From: Cristatella mucedo
Taxonomy: Eukaryota; Bryozoa; Phylactolaemata; Cristatellidae
Direction: 5' to 3'
Length of the DNA: 64,000 nucleotides
Assembly (NCBI GenBank): GCA_009760855.2
Contig: WPIO01000083.1
Coordinates: 124,001 to 188,000, forward strand
Part shown: positions 22,801 through 35,359 of the stretch, piece by piece
Layout: each line of letters opens with the position of its first letter
Position numbering within the stretch: position 1 is the stretch's first letter
The notes under the pieces: model-generated
Seen by the model: only the letters and a program-made list of their open reading frames with translations
Told to the model about the DNA's origin: nothing
The model's database searches: none
Translations under genes and position numbers: made by a program

Positions 22801-25800
22801 CTACAGGTGGTGAGCTGCTCTTGGATGGTAAGCATGTTAAGTGGCAGCCATAGAGCCACTTCCGTTGAGGCATCAAGTCCAGTCCGGGTACAATCGTTCG
22901 TGCGTGCGTGTCTGTGTGTGTGGGCGCGCGTGCGCATGCGCGGCCTGTCATTTTGCGGCTCAAACAAACGACATGCATGGCCGTAGAAGAATTCTGCAGC
23001 TATCCGATGAAGGCTCAGTGGGCGGAGCGAGTAGGAAGCTATAATAGATGATTAGCTATAATTGATGAGCGAGTAGGAAGCAAGATGGCCGTCTAAACCT
23101 CGTACAAACCGGGAGTCCCAAATTCAAGTAGGTAGGAAGTAATTTCGCTGCTCAAACCAACGGTATGCAGAACAAGCGAAGAGGGATCTAGCTAGCGGCA
23201 ACGACGACGTGAGATGCGAGAATCCTGTCATTCTGGCAGGCCGCAAGAGCGGGCTGATGACTCTTAAGAGATTGGTCCCAGCCCTCTGATGCACTGCGAC
23301 GTGTCACTTTTAATGGTTGGCTGCCCACCACTACTGGCCGGCTCAAAAAATTCAGCTTGATCTCGTCTTAAGAGGCTTGAATTTTAACGAGTTCATACTT
23401 GCTATTTATAGTATACATACAATTCAATGAGTTCATCCACGTTTAACGAGTTCATACCTGCGGTAGAGAAAGTTGAGCGTCTCGTCGGAGACTAAATTAG
23501 CAGTTACCGATTCGTTAGTCCCCCTCCCAGTTTCACATTAGGCAATTATTTACCAAAAATCTGGAGCTCCGCTCTTTAATAATCTCCTGACGCACTTCTA
23601 GATTCGTTTACAAAGCCACCCGTCTCTTTTAATCTCATCCATATTTTCACATCCTCTAAGGATAAACAGAAAAGAAATTGTGTCCAAAAAATCAACGAGG
23701 AATAAGTTGCAGCTATAGGATCAAGAGTTTAGTTCTCCAAAAGATTAGTTTCCACGTTGGAACTTACGACGCGCTTTGTTTACTAACTAGCGCATGATAT
23801 TAAAGTCGCAAAACTATGGCGATGGCAAATAATGTGATGAAATTGTTTTTAATTCCGCCAGTATAAGACATCTGACTGAAAGTTGCGAGGACTGTTAACA
23901 ATTGAACTCCTTGGAGACGCAAGTTTTCTAATGTTTTACTCGCCCTAAACGTACGGAAGCATTATCCACACATCGGCTTATGAAGGTTGCCCATATTAAT
24001 GCAAATAATCCCGGAAATGCAGTCATTCTGGAAACATAATAATGTGGAAGCGACAATAACCGGTTCAGGTATTTCGAGGCACGATGAAAGCTTGAATATT
24101 TGAGGTCAGTTAATAATTTTCTTTCGGCTGAGCAATACTAAATGAATCCGGGCGAGCTTTCTAACTCAGCCATACGGAATTGGCGGCATTGCTCACCTGG
24201 ATTCTCTGCCTTGAACTTGACAATTGCATAGCCACCATCAGGTAGGGTTATGGTATCTTTGAGAACCGGCTTGGTGGACGCCACGAAACGAGTAGACACG
24301 TTCCGATCCATCGCCATCACTGCTTGCCTAGACGTGGCACGGGCTCGGTCCTAAGCGACAGGCATTTAAATAAAACGTCAAGCCGCATCGCCGCAAATGT
24401 GGTTAAAGAATCTTCACTTACGCAAACAAGCATTACGCATGCATTTTTGACTGCTTTAGTTAAAGTTTCTTCAAACATGCAGGCATTTAGTCCAGCTTAT
24501 GTTGTAAATTATCAGAAAACAAATGAAGAGATCAGGGATTTTTAACGTAGGGCACACACAATCAAGGAACTTTTTCAACGATGAAGACGGAAAACCTGTC
24601 GGCAGAGCCGTCAGTATCCCATGGACTGAGACCTCTAAGCGTTGGCAAGTAAATAAATCATCAGTCTTACAAATTCGTTTTTGGTGTGACTGGTAGAACA
24701 TTAGTTTTTGAGTGAAAAAACCCTGGCTTTTATAAGCCTGCGAGTGTAGACACAGAGGAAGCCTTCGAAGTTGGCTAGGTCATCGTCAGAACAAGATTTT
24801 TTAAAGTGGCGTTCAAGCCTGCGTTTTGCACTGCACTTATTTTGAAGTTTTGGTAAATTAAAAGGAACTTCCACAACTCTGTATTCGGACAGAATTTAGG
24901 AGAGCAAGCTAATCAACAGCATTCTTAAGTTTCAGGTCATCTACGTCAACGTGGGTATCGAGTCTGTCGGCCGAGTTTGGGCGCAAATCAAGAAGACCAG
25001 TATCGTAAAAGATATACACAATTACTTCTCAGCGTCAATGCTTTTCAATTTAATTCGTTGGATAAAATCAATTTTACCTGCATATACAAAGGAGCAGAAA
25101 CAGAAAACGAGATTGAGCAATGATCCGTGATGGTCAGCCAGCACACAGCAAGGTCAGTGGGGCAGACATCCTCAGCGATCCCGAGATCCAGGATATGGCC
25201 ACCGGCATAAGTGGCACGACTAATGTGTCGGAACAAGCCTAAACTCTCCAGTCAAGAAACGAGTAGACGAGCTGGCCGTCGCGAGGCTTGAAGCCAACGT
25301 GTTTTATAATCTCCTGCAATCAATGACAGCCTCAAACGCACGAATACTTTAGTTTGAAACTGCACGACAAATCCTCTATGAACAAAGTTAGACAGCCAGA
25401 AAGATGTCGGTGGATTGCAGCTGCAAGAAGCGTAGTCTTAGACGGGTATCTGATGGCAACCGATTCAAAAAATAACGACCCACGTGCAAAACTGCAGGTC
25501 TTATAGTCAGGCGGCTCGCGAACAACGACTGCGATCCCGCCAACCAAGCGCAGTCAGACCGCACTGACGGACTGAAGAGTGAGAACTCGGGAGGCGTGGT
25601 CTCAAATACGCCGAAACATCAGAGCAGAGTGTCATACATGCCTCGGTCGGCAGAATTACACCAAGTTGATCCTGCCCAATCTGATCTCGGGCACGCAGTC
25701 CCTTGGGTTTTTTGTGAGCGGATGTTTGACAGACGGATTTAAAAAGAGACTGAACAAAGCCTCCGGGCGGCCGGCTGGAAGCGTCGGGGCCGCAGGCGAG

Positions 25801-28800
25801 CATTTTCCGGACGACGGAGCTCGCGGGTCCACGCAGATGCAGCAGCTATTACTGAAGGTTGAACGCCCTTACGGAAAATATTCACTGCGCGAGGTGTCGA
25901 TTGTGTGGCCTGCGTACTAAGCTGCGTGCAGCCGAGGCAGCAGTCATGGCGCCGGCGGACGCTAATAGCTCGCTCAGGCATCTACGGCTTACGGATCCAC
26001 CGCCGCCGCCGCGCTGGCTGTCCTGATGTGAAAGACCTGCAATGTGCAGCCGAATGACGAGGTGTCAGCACAGCTGCCTGACATCGCCGGCGACACTTAC
26101 CTGCCACATGTGAGTCACCCGAAAGTATTGCCCGTGCAAGTGAAACGCGTGGCTGCTGATGTTGAACGGCTGACCCTCGTCGATTAGCACCAGCTCCACA
26201 ACGTCCCCGACCTTCACTTTAATGACTTGCATGCATTCGCAGAACTCCTGGCTGCATCTTGCTATTGAGCTATTCGCTTCGTTGTAGTCGCAAATGAGAT
26301 CCTAATCAATAACGGGCTCGCTTTAATAATTACTTTCAGGATGATCATTTTAGTTACAGATAGCCTTTGAAGAGGGCAATTTACGATTAAGAAAGCTAGG
26401 CTCTCGCCAATCATTCTGCAAGACCTTTTGGGAGGATCACTAGCAGTAATAAAAGGGTTGCCTCTTCGACTATGAAGCTCATCGTCCGGTGAGAGGCTAT
26501 ATACCTACTTTTATCCTTTCGCTGTACCTTTCAATCGCGGGGTTGGAGCGGTAGCACTCCGCTGAAACTGCTCTACTCTGACATCCTATGTTGCGACGAT
26601 GACGAGAATCTAACTAGATATATCCTTTGACACTATTGATCATTATAGCCTAGTTATTTGAGAACAACGAACGTTCAAGTTACGACGCTGACCCACAAGG
26701 CCCGCCACGGCTTGCCTTCTTCATACCTAGCTGAACCGCCGCACCAGATTCAGACTCCTCGTGCCCTCAGGTCCTGGATGAACAAAAAATTAGCCGTTCC
26801 ATCCCTCCGCTTAAAGACCGTTGGCGCCCGAAGCGTTGGCTCTGATGGCCCTAGACTTATTTCTGAAAATGGTATCGACCTGCTCGCCCTAACTGAAACT
26901 TGGCTGAAATCGATAAACTGTCCGACAATTAAAGACGCTACTCCATCTGGTTTCTCGTTCTTTCACACCCCTAGATCAATCAAAACTGGAGGTGGAGTTG
27001 CTATTGTCGTGCGCTCGAAATTCAACTTCAAGCCATTTGCGGTACCCTCGAAGCAGTCTTTTGAATCAATTGTCCTGGTCTCACCGAAAAACAAGCTACC
27101 GATAGTGGCCGTAGTCTATCGCCCACCAGGTACCAAATCCTCCTTTATCTCAGATTTCTCCGATCTCATTTCGATTCTGTGTGCAAGAAATCGATCCTTC
27201 CTCGTAATGGGTGATTTCAACGTTCACTTTGATAACTTATCTGACGCTTTCATCACCGAATTTCGTGCATTGACTGACTCATTGTCTCTTGTGGCTCATG
27301 TGCATGGCCCTACCCACATCAAGGGTCACACACTCGACCAGATTTTCTCATATAACTGCACTTTGTCACCACCAATTATTACCAAATCATGCTTATCTGA
27401 CTACATGCAGATCTCATTCAATCTACAGTGTGTGCTCACATCCTCCTCTAAAATAACCTGTGAATCGCGAAACCTCAAGACCCTTGACATCGATGCTGTC
27501 CGTGCGAGAATATCTGCTTCACCTCTGCTGCTCAATCCTTCCTCCGATCTGTCATCATTGGTAGATAGCTTCAACGCGACACTAGCTGACACGCTAGACG
27601 AGTTTGCCCCTCTGACAAAGCGCACTGTGCGCCCCCGCCCAGATGGCCTAGGGTTTATCGCAGACATTAAACTAGCCAAGTCTACTAAACGAAAGCTTGA
27701 AAAAGCATACAAAAGATTCGGACCAACGGTCCATCGACAGGCATATGAAGACTACTGTAGGTCGTACCAATCGATCCTAGCAAAGGCTAAGTCTAGTTTT
27801 TATAAAAACATTGTTGAATCACAGATGCGTAATCCAAAAATGCTGATGTCGACAATAAACCATCTCCTCAACCGTTCCCAGATTAGCTCCTTACCTGATG
27901 ATTCTAATGATGATCTAGCCGATCGCTTCTCTCGATTCTTTGTGCAGAAGATAGACAAGATCAGGGAATCCATCCCTGCGATGACAACCTCCCCACTAGA
28001 ATGCTGTTCCTCGGTTCCTGGCTGCACCTCAGTGTCTGCATTTAAACAGGTCACCAGTGATGTAGTCCTAAAGCTCGTATCTCAATCAAAGAAGACAACA
28101 AGTCCACTGGACCCTATTCCCACTGTCCTGCTCCTACGTTGCATTGATCTGCTGCTGCCATGCATAACAAACATCATTAATATGTCATTAGCCTCAGGTC
28201 ATGTCCCAGCACCTTTCAAAAAAGCTGTAGTCAGGCCACTTCTCAAGAAAGCTACACTTGACCAAGAGAACTTGAGCAACTACCGCCCAGTTTCCCTTCT
28301 ACCATTCCTATCAAAGACACTAGAACGGGTCGTGGCGGACCAGCTGAACTCGTATATTGAAACCTCACACCTTGCTAGTAAGCTCCGGTCTGGCTTTAGA
28401 GCTAATCACTCCACAGAGTCAGCATTGCTTCGGGTACACAACGACCTACTTAGGAATGCAGACATGGGTAGAGTGTCTCTGCTTGTTTTGCTTGATCTTT
28501 CGGCAGCTTTTGATACCATCGATCACAAAGTTTTTCTAGAGCGCCTCTCATCTCGCCTGGGCATCACTGGCACTGCTCTGCAGTGGCTCAGGTCCTATCT
28601 CAGTGGGAGACTCCAGAGTATTGACGTGAATGGACAAAGATCATCTGAAGTACCTCTGAAATATGGAGTACCTCAGGGCTCAGTGCTAGGTCCGGTTCTT
28701 TTCACGGTTTATACTCTGCCTCTTGCTGATGTGATTGCCAAGCACAATCTAGGCTTTCACTTCTATGCGGATGACACTCAGTTGTACCTTTGCTTTGATC

Positions 28801-31007
28801 CCTCCCAGCCTTCGAGCACCTCAAATTCTCTCAACTCACTAGCTGCATGCATTGATGACATCCGCACATGGATGGCAGCAAATTTTCTAAAACTTAACGA
28901 TGATAAAACTAACTTACTAGTTATGGGCAAACCCAGTGTGATTCAGAGATTGGAAGGGCTGACGCTCAAAATTGGCTCTGCCAGCATATCTCCAGTTGAA
29001 TCAGCTCGAAATCTAGGTGTCATATTCCAAAGCGACCTCTCGTTAGACGACCATATCAGCTCCACAGTCAAATCCGCCTATTTTCAGCTTCATAACATTG
29101 CTAAAATTCGGGCTTGTTTAGATAAAGATACCACATCTAAGTTGGTCCATGCATTCGTGACATCCCGTCTCGACTTCTGCAACTCACTGCTTACTGGCCT
29201 ACCAGCATGTGCGATCAGGCGATTGCAGCTGGTGCAAAACTCTGCAGCTAGGCTTGTCTGTCGTGAGCGTCGCAGTTTCCACATTACTCCACTTCTCGCC
29301 GACCTGCACTGGCTACAGTCAAGCAACGGATATACTTCAAGGTTTTGTCGCTCACTTTGAGGTCCCTTCATTCTATGGCTCCAGCCTATCTGTCAGATAT
29401 ACTACCCCATCAGGTCAAGCATCGTACCACCCACTTTTCGGAATCCAACAGTCTAGAAATACCTCATACAAACCTCAAACCCTTTGGAGACCGTGCATTT
29501 AGTTCGCATGCTCCCAAAGCCTGGAACTCACTCCCGACCTGCGTCAGAACATCCCCCGACCTGACCACATTTAAAAGGAACCTAAAAACACACCTATTTA
29601 GGACAGCATTTAGTGGGTCCCTGTGATTCGTCCTTGATGTGCTTATGCTTGCTGGCACTGTGCATGCTGCCACTAACCACATTTGCATGCTGACCCAGTG
29701 CATGTCACCCCTAACCATATTATTCAATTCGTTTGATTTTCAAGCATGATTTTACTTACCATTCAATAGCATTTCACTTTACAGCAAATGTAAAGCGCCT
29801 AGAGAGAGATTAAGTTCTCTGAGGGCGCTTTATCAAGTGAATTATTATTGTTATTATTATTATAGACTGTAGTACTTACTTTCAAAATTCTAACTTAACA
29901 ACTACTCTCCTGCTGCCGCCTATGGCAGCACATTCTCTCCAGCCGTCCTGAGCTGCTACTTTCATGCTAATTACAAGCTCAACTGCTGCTCTGACTCAGC
30001 TATACAGCTGCTTCGCACTTTCTCTTCGTAGCGTGAGATGAAGTCCGTTGGCTACCGAATGGGTATCGGGTTAGGCTTTGAGTGAGCTATACAAAACTGT
30101 CCTGCGTAGCAGCCACATAGTCTTTGTGGTTTAGTAGAGTTACAGACGGAGATACGTACAAACATGCATTCATACATACAATACTTGAATGGACTTCACG
30201 TAAGCCCATTGAGCAATAGATATACGTACGGTAGAGGTTCAGCAGATCATTCAATAGAGTTGATGGCTTAAGAGACCCAGGAAGTTTTTCGTACAGCTAT
30301 TTAATATAATCAAAGTATCAATTAATCTAACCCATTGATTTTCTTAAGAAATCAGTACGCGAACACTCAGATAGCAAGATCTTATTGGTCTATTCACACT
30401 GGTAAAAGGGATTGCTTAAAAGTAACGCATGTATGAGTACCAATGCATAATCAATGTTAGTTTGACTTACCTGATTGAGCGACTTGTACTGGGTCAGTGC
30501 CGGTGATGACCCGAGCATGTTTGTGATGCGGTTCATTTGTGGTAGGTAGCTGTTGGTGTGCAACGGCGTGGTGGCTGAGAACGAGTAGAAGACATGATCA
30601 TTGTAGTAAGGGTTATCAATGGCATACATATCCATAGACAAATAGAATCTCTTGTTTGGCGTTTTCTTGACCCAGTCCTCAAGTGGCACTTTTGATGTGA
30701 GATTTGCCACGGTTACAGCCGACGAGCTGCTTTGAGGTGGAATTCCTTGGTTAAACGGATTGACCATCTAAAACGTACCACCTTCAGAAGTTAACAGCAA
30801 TGCAGAAATCGTACGAAAACATGCCTAATTACTCTTTCAAGCAAACAATTTTAATTAACTTAGTGCTAATTAGTTGCTCTTCCACGCATGAAATACCATG
30901 TACTTTCCCTTTCGTGAGTGCAAATACCGCTTAGAACCCATTACTTTGTGAAGTTGTAGTTGGAGAGATGCAGAGATATCCACTGCAGTAGTATGAACGA
31001 TACATAC

Positions 31008-31050
<43 letters not shown>

Positions 31051-32865
31051 GCAGCTCCAAGAGTCACAAAAACTAAATGATTTAATGCTAGAGAGTTTTC
31101 TACGGCGAATTTGAAGGCTTTGTGGCTTACGGTCCGCTTACGGTAGCCGTCTCACGCAGCCAAGAGAAAGTGAGACGCATAGCTTGAGTCAGGAGGGCAG
31201 TCGAGGAAGTGAGGAATATGATGTAGTAGCACTGGAAGGCTGAACAAAGCTGAACGAAGCTGAAATTATGAGAGAATCGCTGCTTGAGATCTGAGGCGTA
31301 TTGATCAAAATCTTTATAGCTATGGGTCCTTAAGTGAACAAATCGAATAGCTAACGCATTTATTGTCCTCGGAGGGCCTGAGCGCACAAGGAGCCTGAAG
31401 CTAGTACACTTAAGAGGTTCAAAAAAGCCAAGCCATAGGATAGAGCCTTGTGGATCAGAGAGCCCTGCTTGTGGATCAGAGAGCCCTGCTTGTGGGTCAG
31501 AGAGCCCCGCTTGTGGGTCAGAGAAAGAAATTCAATCCTTACATCGACTCACTGCTTGACAATTAGCACATATGCGAAACCTAATTTAAAACCCAAACTA
31601 ATCTTGACCGCAGAGCACTGCAATAGTATCTTAGCGATCATATAATGCTATTAAAATTTGGATAATATACCATATTTAATTATTCGTAGATTTTTCACGT
31701 GGTATGGCTTTGCAGGTAGTTTAGCCTAAAAGTAGTTGCACCGTACTTATTTGCTTGATGAGCACAACTTCCATGACAGTTTGGGATCATGTTTAAAATC
31801 TGGTTCACACTGACCGCAATTGAAGCTAGATTGTACCCTTCGCTGCTCATGTGATACAGAGACAGTGACTAGCAGCCGCTCTTAAGTTAAAGAACTGCGC
31901 GTGACACGTATAAACTAAATGAGAAGAACATGGTACCATTTTCCGACTGATATGGCGACCATGAAAATTATAACATTTTTACTTCTAATTTGTTTTGGAA
32001 AAAGTATTGTAGTAAACATCGATTGCATCATAGAAACTGCTTATTTCGTGCAAAATATTTGAGCGGCTAGTGATCTAGGTTGAATAGTGGGATCAATGCA
32101 AATATCGATAGATTTTTCTCAGAACTACTGACCAACTGATACAAGCACCTACTTTTTCACGTGGTACTAAGTGCACACTTTCAAGATCTTCATAAAATAG
32201 ATGCACACATATTACACAACTTCAGTGGCAGGAATTACAAGCGGAAGTAAACGACGCTACGGCTGCTGCTGCTGCTGCTCACCATGCCTGTCCTAGGCTG
32301 GGTCCAAGGTCGCGGAGGAGCCGCCGGCTCCCGACTCGGAGCACCGTGGTACAGAAGGACGGCCACCTGCTGTGCCGGGTACTGGGAGCAGTCGGCGAGC
32401 CCTCTAGCGTATAGCCAGTAGCTCTGTCTTGCTTGGTCTGCGGACAAGATGAAGTCATACCTGTCGATACAACAAGTAAGCGCTTGAATAGCAATTACCC
32501 GCCAGATGGCATCGAAGAAACTGCACGTTCTCTTCCTAGAACAAGTTAAAAGCGGTGTGCAGTACGTCATTAGTAGCGAATACCTAGAGAAGTCATTGTA
32601 AATTTACGCCGCGAAATAAGATTCCTATAAATTATATGAGCCTCCAAAGGATGAATGCATTTTTTCGTGGCTCGTATTTTCCGATATGTATATTAATATA
32701 TCTGCAAAACATACTGCTTACAATTGCGATCTGTCCATGAGTCGAGTTCTTAAATCTGGATGCAAGGGTATGCACACTACTGAGCAGTTGCAGAAGTTTT
32801 TATAAAAACAACACATCCTAGCCACACCATTAACTAGGTCAGAATGCGAATCGATTATTACATGC

Positions 32866-32900
<35 letters not shown>

Positions 32901-35313
32901 TGCTTTGTTCCCCGGGTTTCACGACGAGAAGTTTAAAGGAGGCGCGAATGGGGCCACAGCTCAGGCGGTTTTAAAATATGGTCGACCTGAATAAACACAA
33001 TGAATAATGAAAAAATGTAAGTGTAACTAGATAGGATTATTTTTCTATTCTTCAGCAGTATGTGCGAAAGGAAAATCAACAAGCAAAACCTTTGGTGCAC
33101 GCACCCGCTAAATAGCAGGTTACCACTATCGAACTACCTTTTCAAAGCTTTCACGAAGACAACAAAAAAAGCTGCATCTAAACCATAATACGGTACGACG
33201 TCGGTTCAGACGTTTTTCAAAGGAGAGAAGGGATATTGAAAGCCATCGGGCTATGCTGATTCTTTAGGGTTGCACTAGGTTTCTTTTGACGTGGCAAGTG
33301 GAAGCTTGTATTTATAATCTACACTATTGAACGCTCGTCTCGGAAGTTAAAGCCCAAGCTCACTGTAGAGTGAGTTGAGAAAGAGCTCAATTGTGGCAAA
33401 CTGATGTTGATCTACTGCTTCGATCGCACCCGATTGTGGGTATCGATTGACAGGCAGCCGGGATCGTGCAATGTATTCTCCGTCAAGCATTCGCTAGCTG
33501 CTAGCTGTGAACTAACAGTTACTTCTAATGATCATCGAGTCAGGCCAGAGCAAGCTCCAAATAAAATTCGTTGGGAAGGCATAGCCCGCATATACCTCGT
33601 CACGTTCCTTCTTCGTCGCCCAGCTAATTAGGGTTGCTTTCCAATAAATATCACACATATGAAAGCTAATGGATAATTTACCCACGGGCACAGATCGACA
33701 GCAGAGCGTAAAATCCTTGCCCAAAATGGAACGCTTGGCATTCAGCCGAATGCAACTATACTCTTAACTGTGCATGGTTTGTTCGTCATAAAATAACACT
33801 TAAAAGTGTAAGCTAGAGTACGGCAAGATGAAACACGAGCGATAAAAGGCAAAATCGATGCAAAAATGCAAGACCTTCGTAAGTTCATTTGTTAAGTTTT
33901 CACATAAATATACCGTTTCCTGCTGCAGTCATTGCACACGCGAAGCAGTATATCAATATCAACATCTACCATAAGTCATACAACCACGGGCAATCTGCTA
34001 CAGCGAGGATAGCCGTGTGACAGCTCTGCGTTCCACGGCAATCGGTAACGATACGGTTAAGTCATCGGGAATTTTCAGCATACAGTATATCTATGAAGAT
34101 CTCTTTCGTGCTTTAGTCTTTGCCTTCATTCTACTATTTCATTCTACTATTTAGCTATTACCTTTTGTTAAGATTGCACTGAAGTAAGCATTGGTAGCTG
34201 GGTTAGACGTGCATCCTTTAGGTCTCAGCGCATGAACCATCTGCTTCGGTTAGCTTTGCCTTTGCCCCCAGTGAATATATTTTTTATGCGTGCTTTGCTT
34301 GTGCATCTGTGATGATCCAGTGCATTTTACCGGCCACAGATCTCACTAACCGGCGAACACGAGTTTAATCAGGCTTTCTCTATTCAGCATGCTCGTGTAA
34401 GCATGATCATTGTTTATTTGTGCATGGTTGATACCGTGCATGACACCTACCTTTGGCTACCGTTTCTCTTGCTTGTGATCATGTATCTTGGTTATAACGC
34501 ATCTGGCGAGAGATCAAACTATCTTTATATACACAGGATGCATTTCGAGTAATTTTATAATTAATGATAATGATAAGTTTTTTCATGCTTGCTACATAAA
34601 CTGTAACAAAAGCTGAAACAAGCATCCCTTTCAATATTAAAGTTGAAACATACATCATTTTAACATTTAAGCATTCTGAAACTTAGCCGGACTTGCTAGC
34701 CTTTCTACACCGCAGTATACACAACTGACTCAAAAGGTAAACCGTGGGCCGTCTGGGCGAGGTCGCACAGTGCACTTTGTCAGAGGTGCAAACTCGTCGA
34801 GCGTGTCAGCTAGTGTCTTGTTGTAGCTATCTACCAATGATAACAGATCGGAGGGAGGACTGAGCAGCAGAGGCGTTATAGTGATGGCCCTGTTCAGGAT
34901 GACGCCTTTTTGCAATAAATTTATCGAATTAAACAGCTTGTACCGATCCTAATAGTAACACCCACATCCTCTTTAATTATTGATCAATTACTGGATTTCG
35001 ATGAAAATCAGTAGCAATGCAACCCACCATACTGCATAGTCATTTCGCTTCAGTTGCAGCTTTCAAATTCGGGGCACTGACTAAACAAGTGCTCGCGTTA
35101 TTAGTGGCCCTGACCAGTGAGTCTCACGTGTCGTCCCTGCGCGCTGTCTCTCGTCTTATGACGCGAACCTGCTCAGCCGACTCGGGTCAATTATGTGACG
35201 GGGGAGGGAAACTCAAGTCTTCATCGCAATCGTCGTTCACCGAGCCACTCATTGGATTTGACCCGGAAGTTTCGGAAGACATTGCGACTGCCTCTGTATA
35301 TCTATGCAGAGTT

Positions 35314-35359
<46 letters not shown>

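Larger units (their letters stand above)
13027..22832 (+). repeat. Segmental duplication, left copy
   Basis: This matches 57,297-62,778 in the same orientation. The left copy has two extra blocks: 16,470-17,169 (last laccase exon plus a SINE) and 17,853-21,466 (L2-A1 plus one target-site copy). Identity is uneven: almost perfect from about 14,440 to 16,469, lower (by eye several percent mismatch) at 13,027-13,600 and 17,170-17,852. It covers the 3' flank, last exon and most of the last intron of the laccase gene. Confidence 0.9.

Noticed and set aside
25045-25236. Extra laccase exon between exons 9 and 10
   Set aside because: Exons 9 and 10 already join in phase with continuous homology; the residues here ([11 protein letters not shown]-like) belong to a LINE endonuclease.
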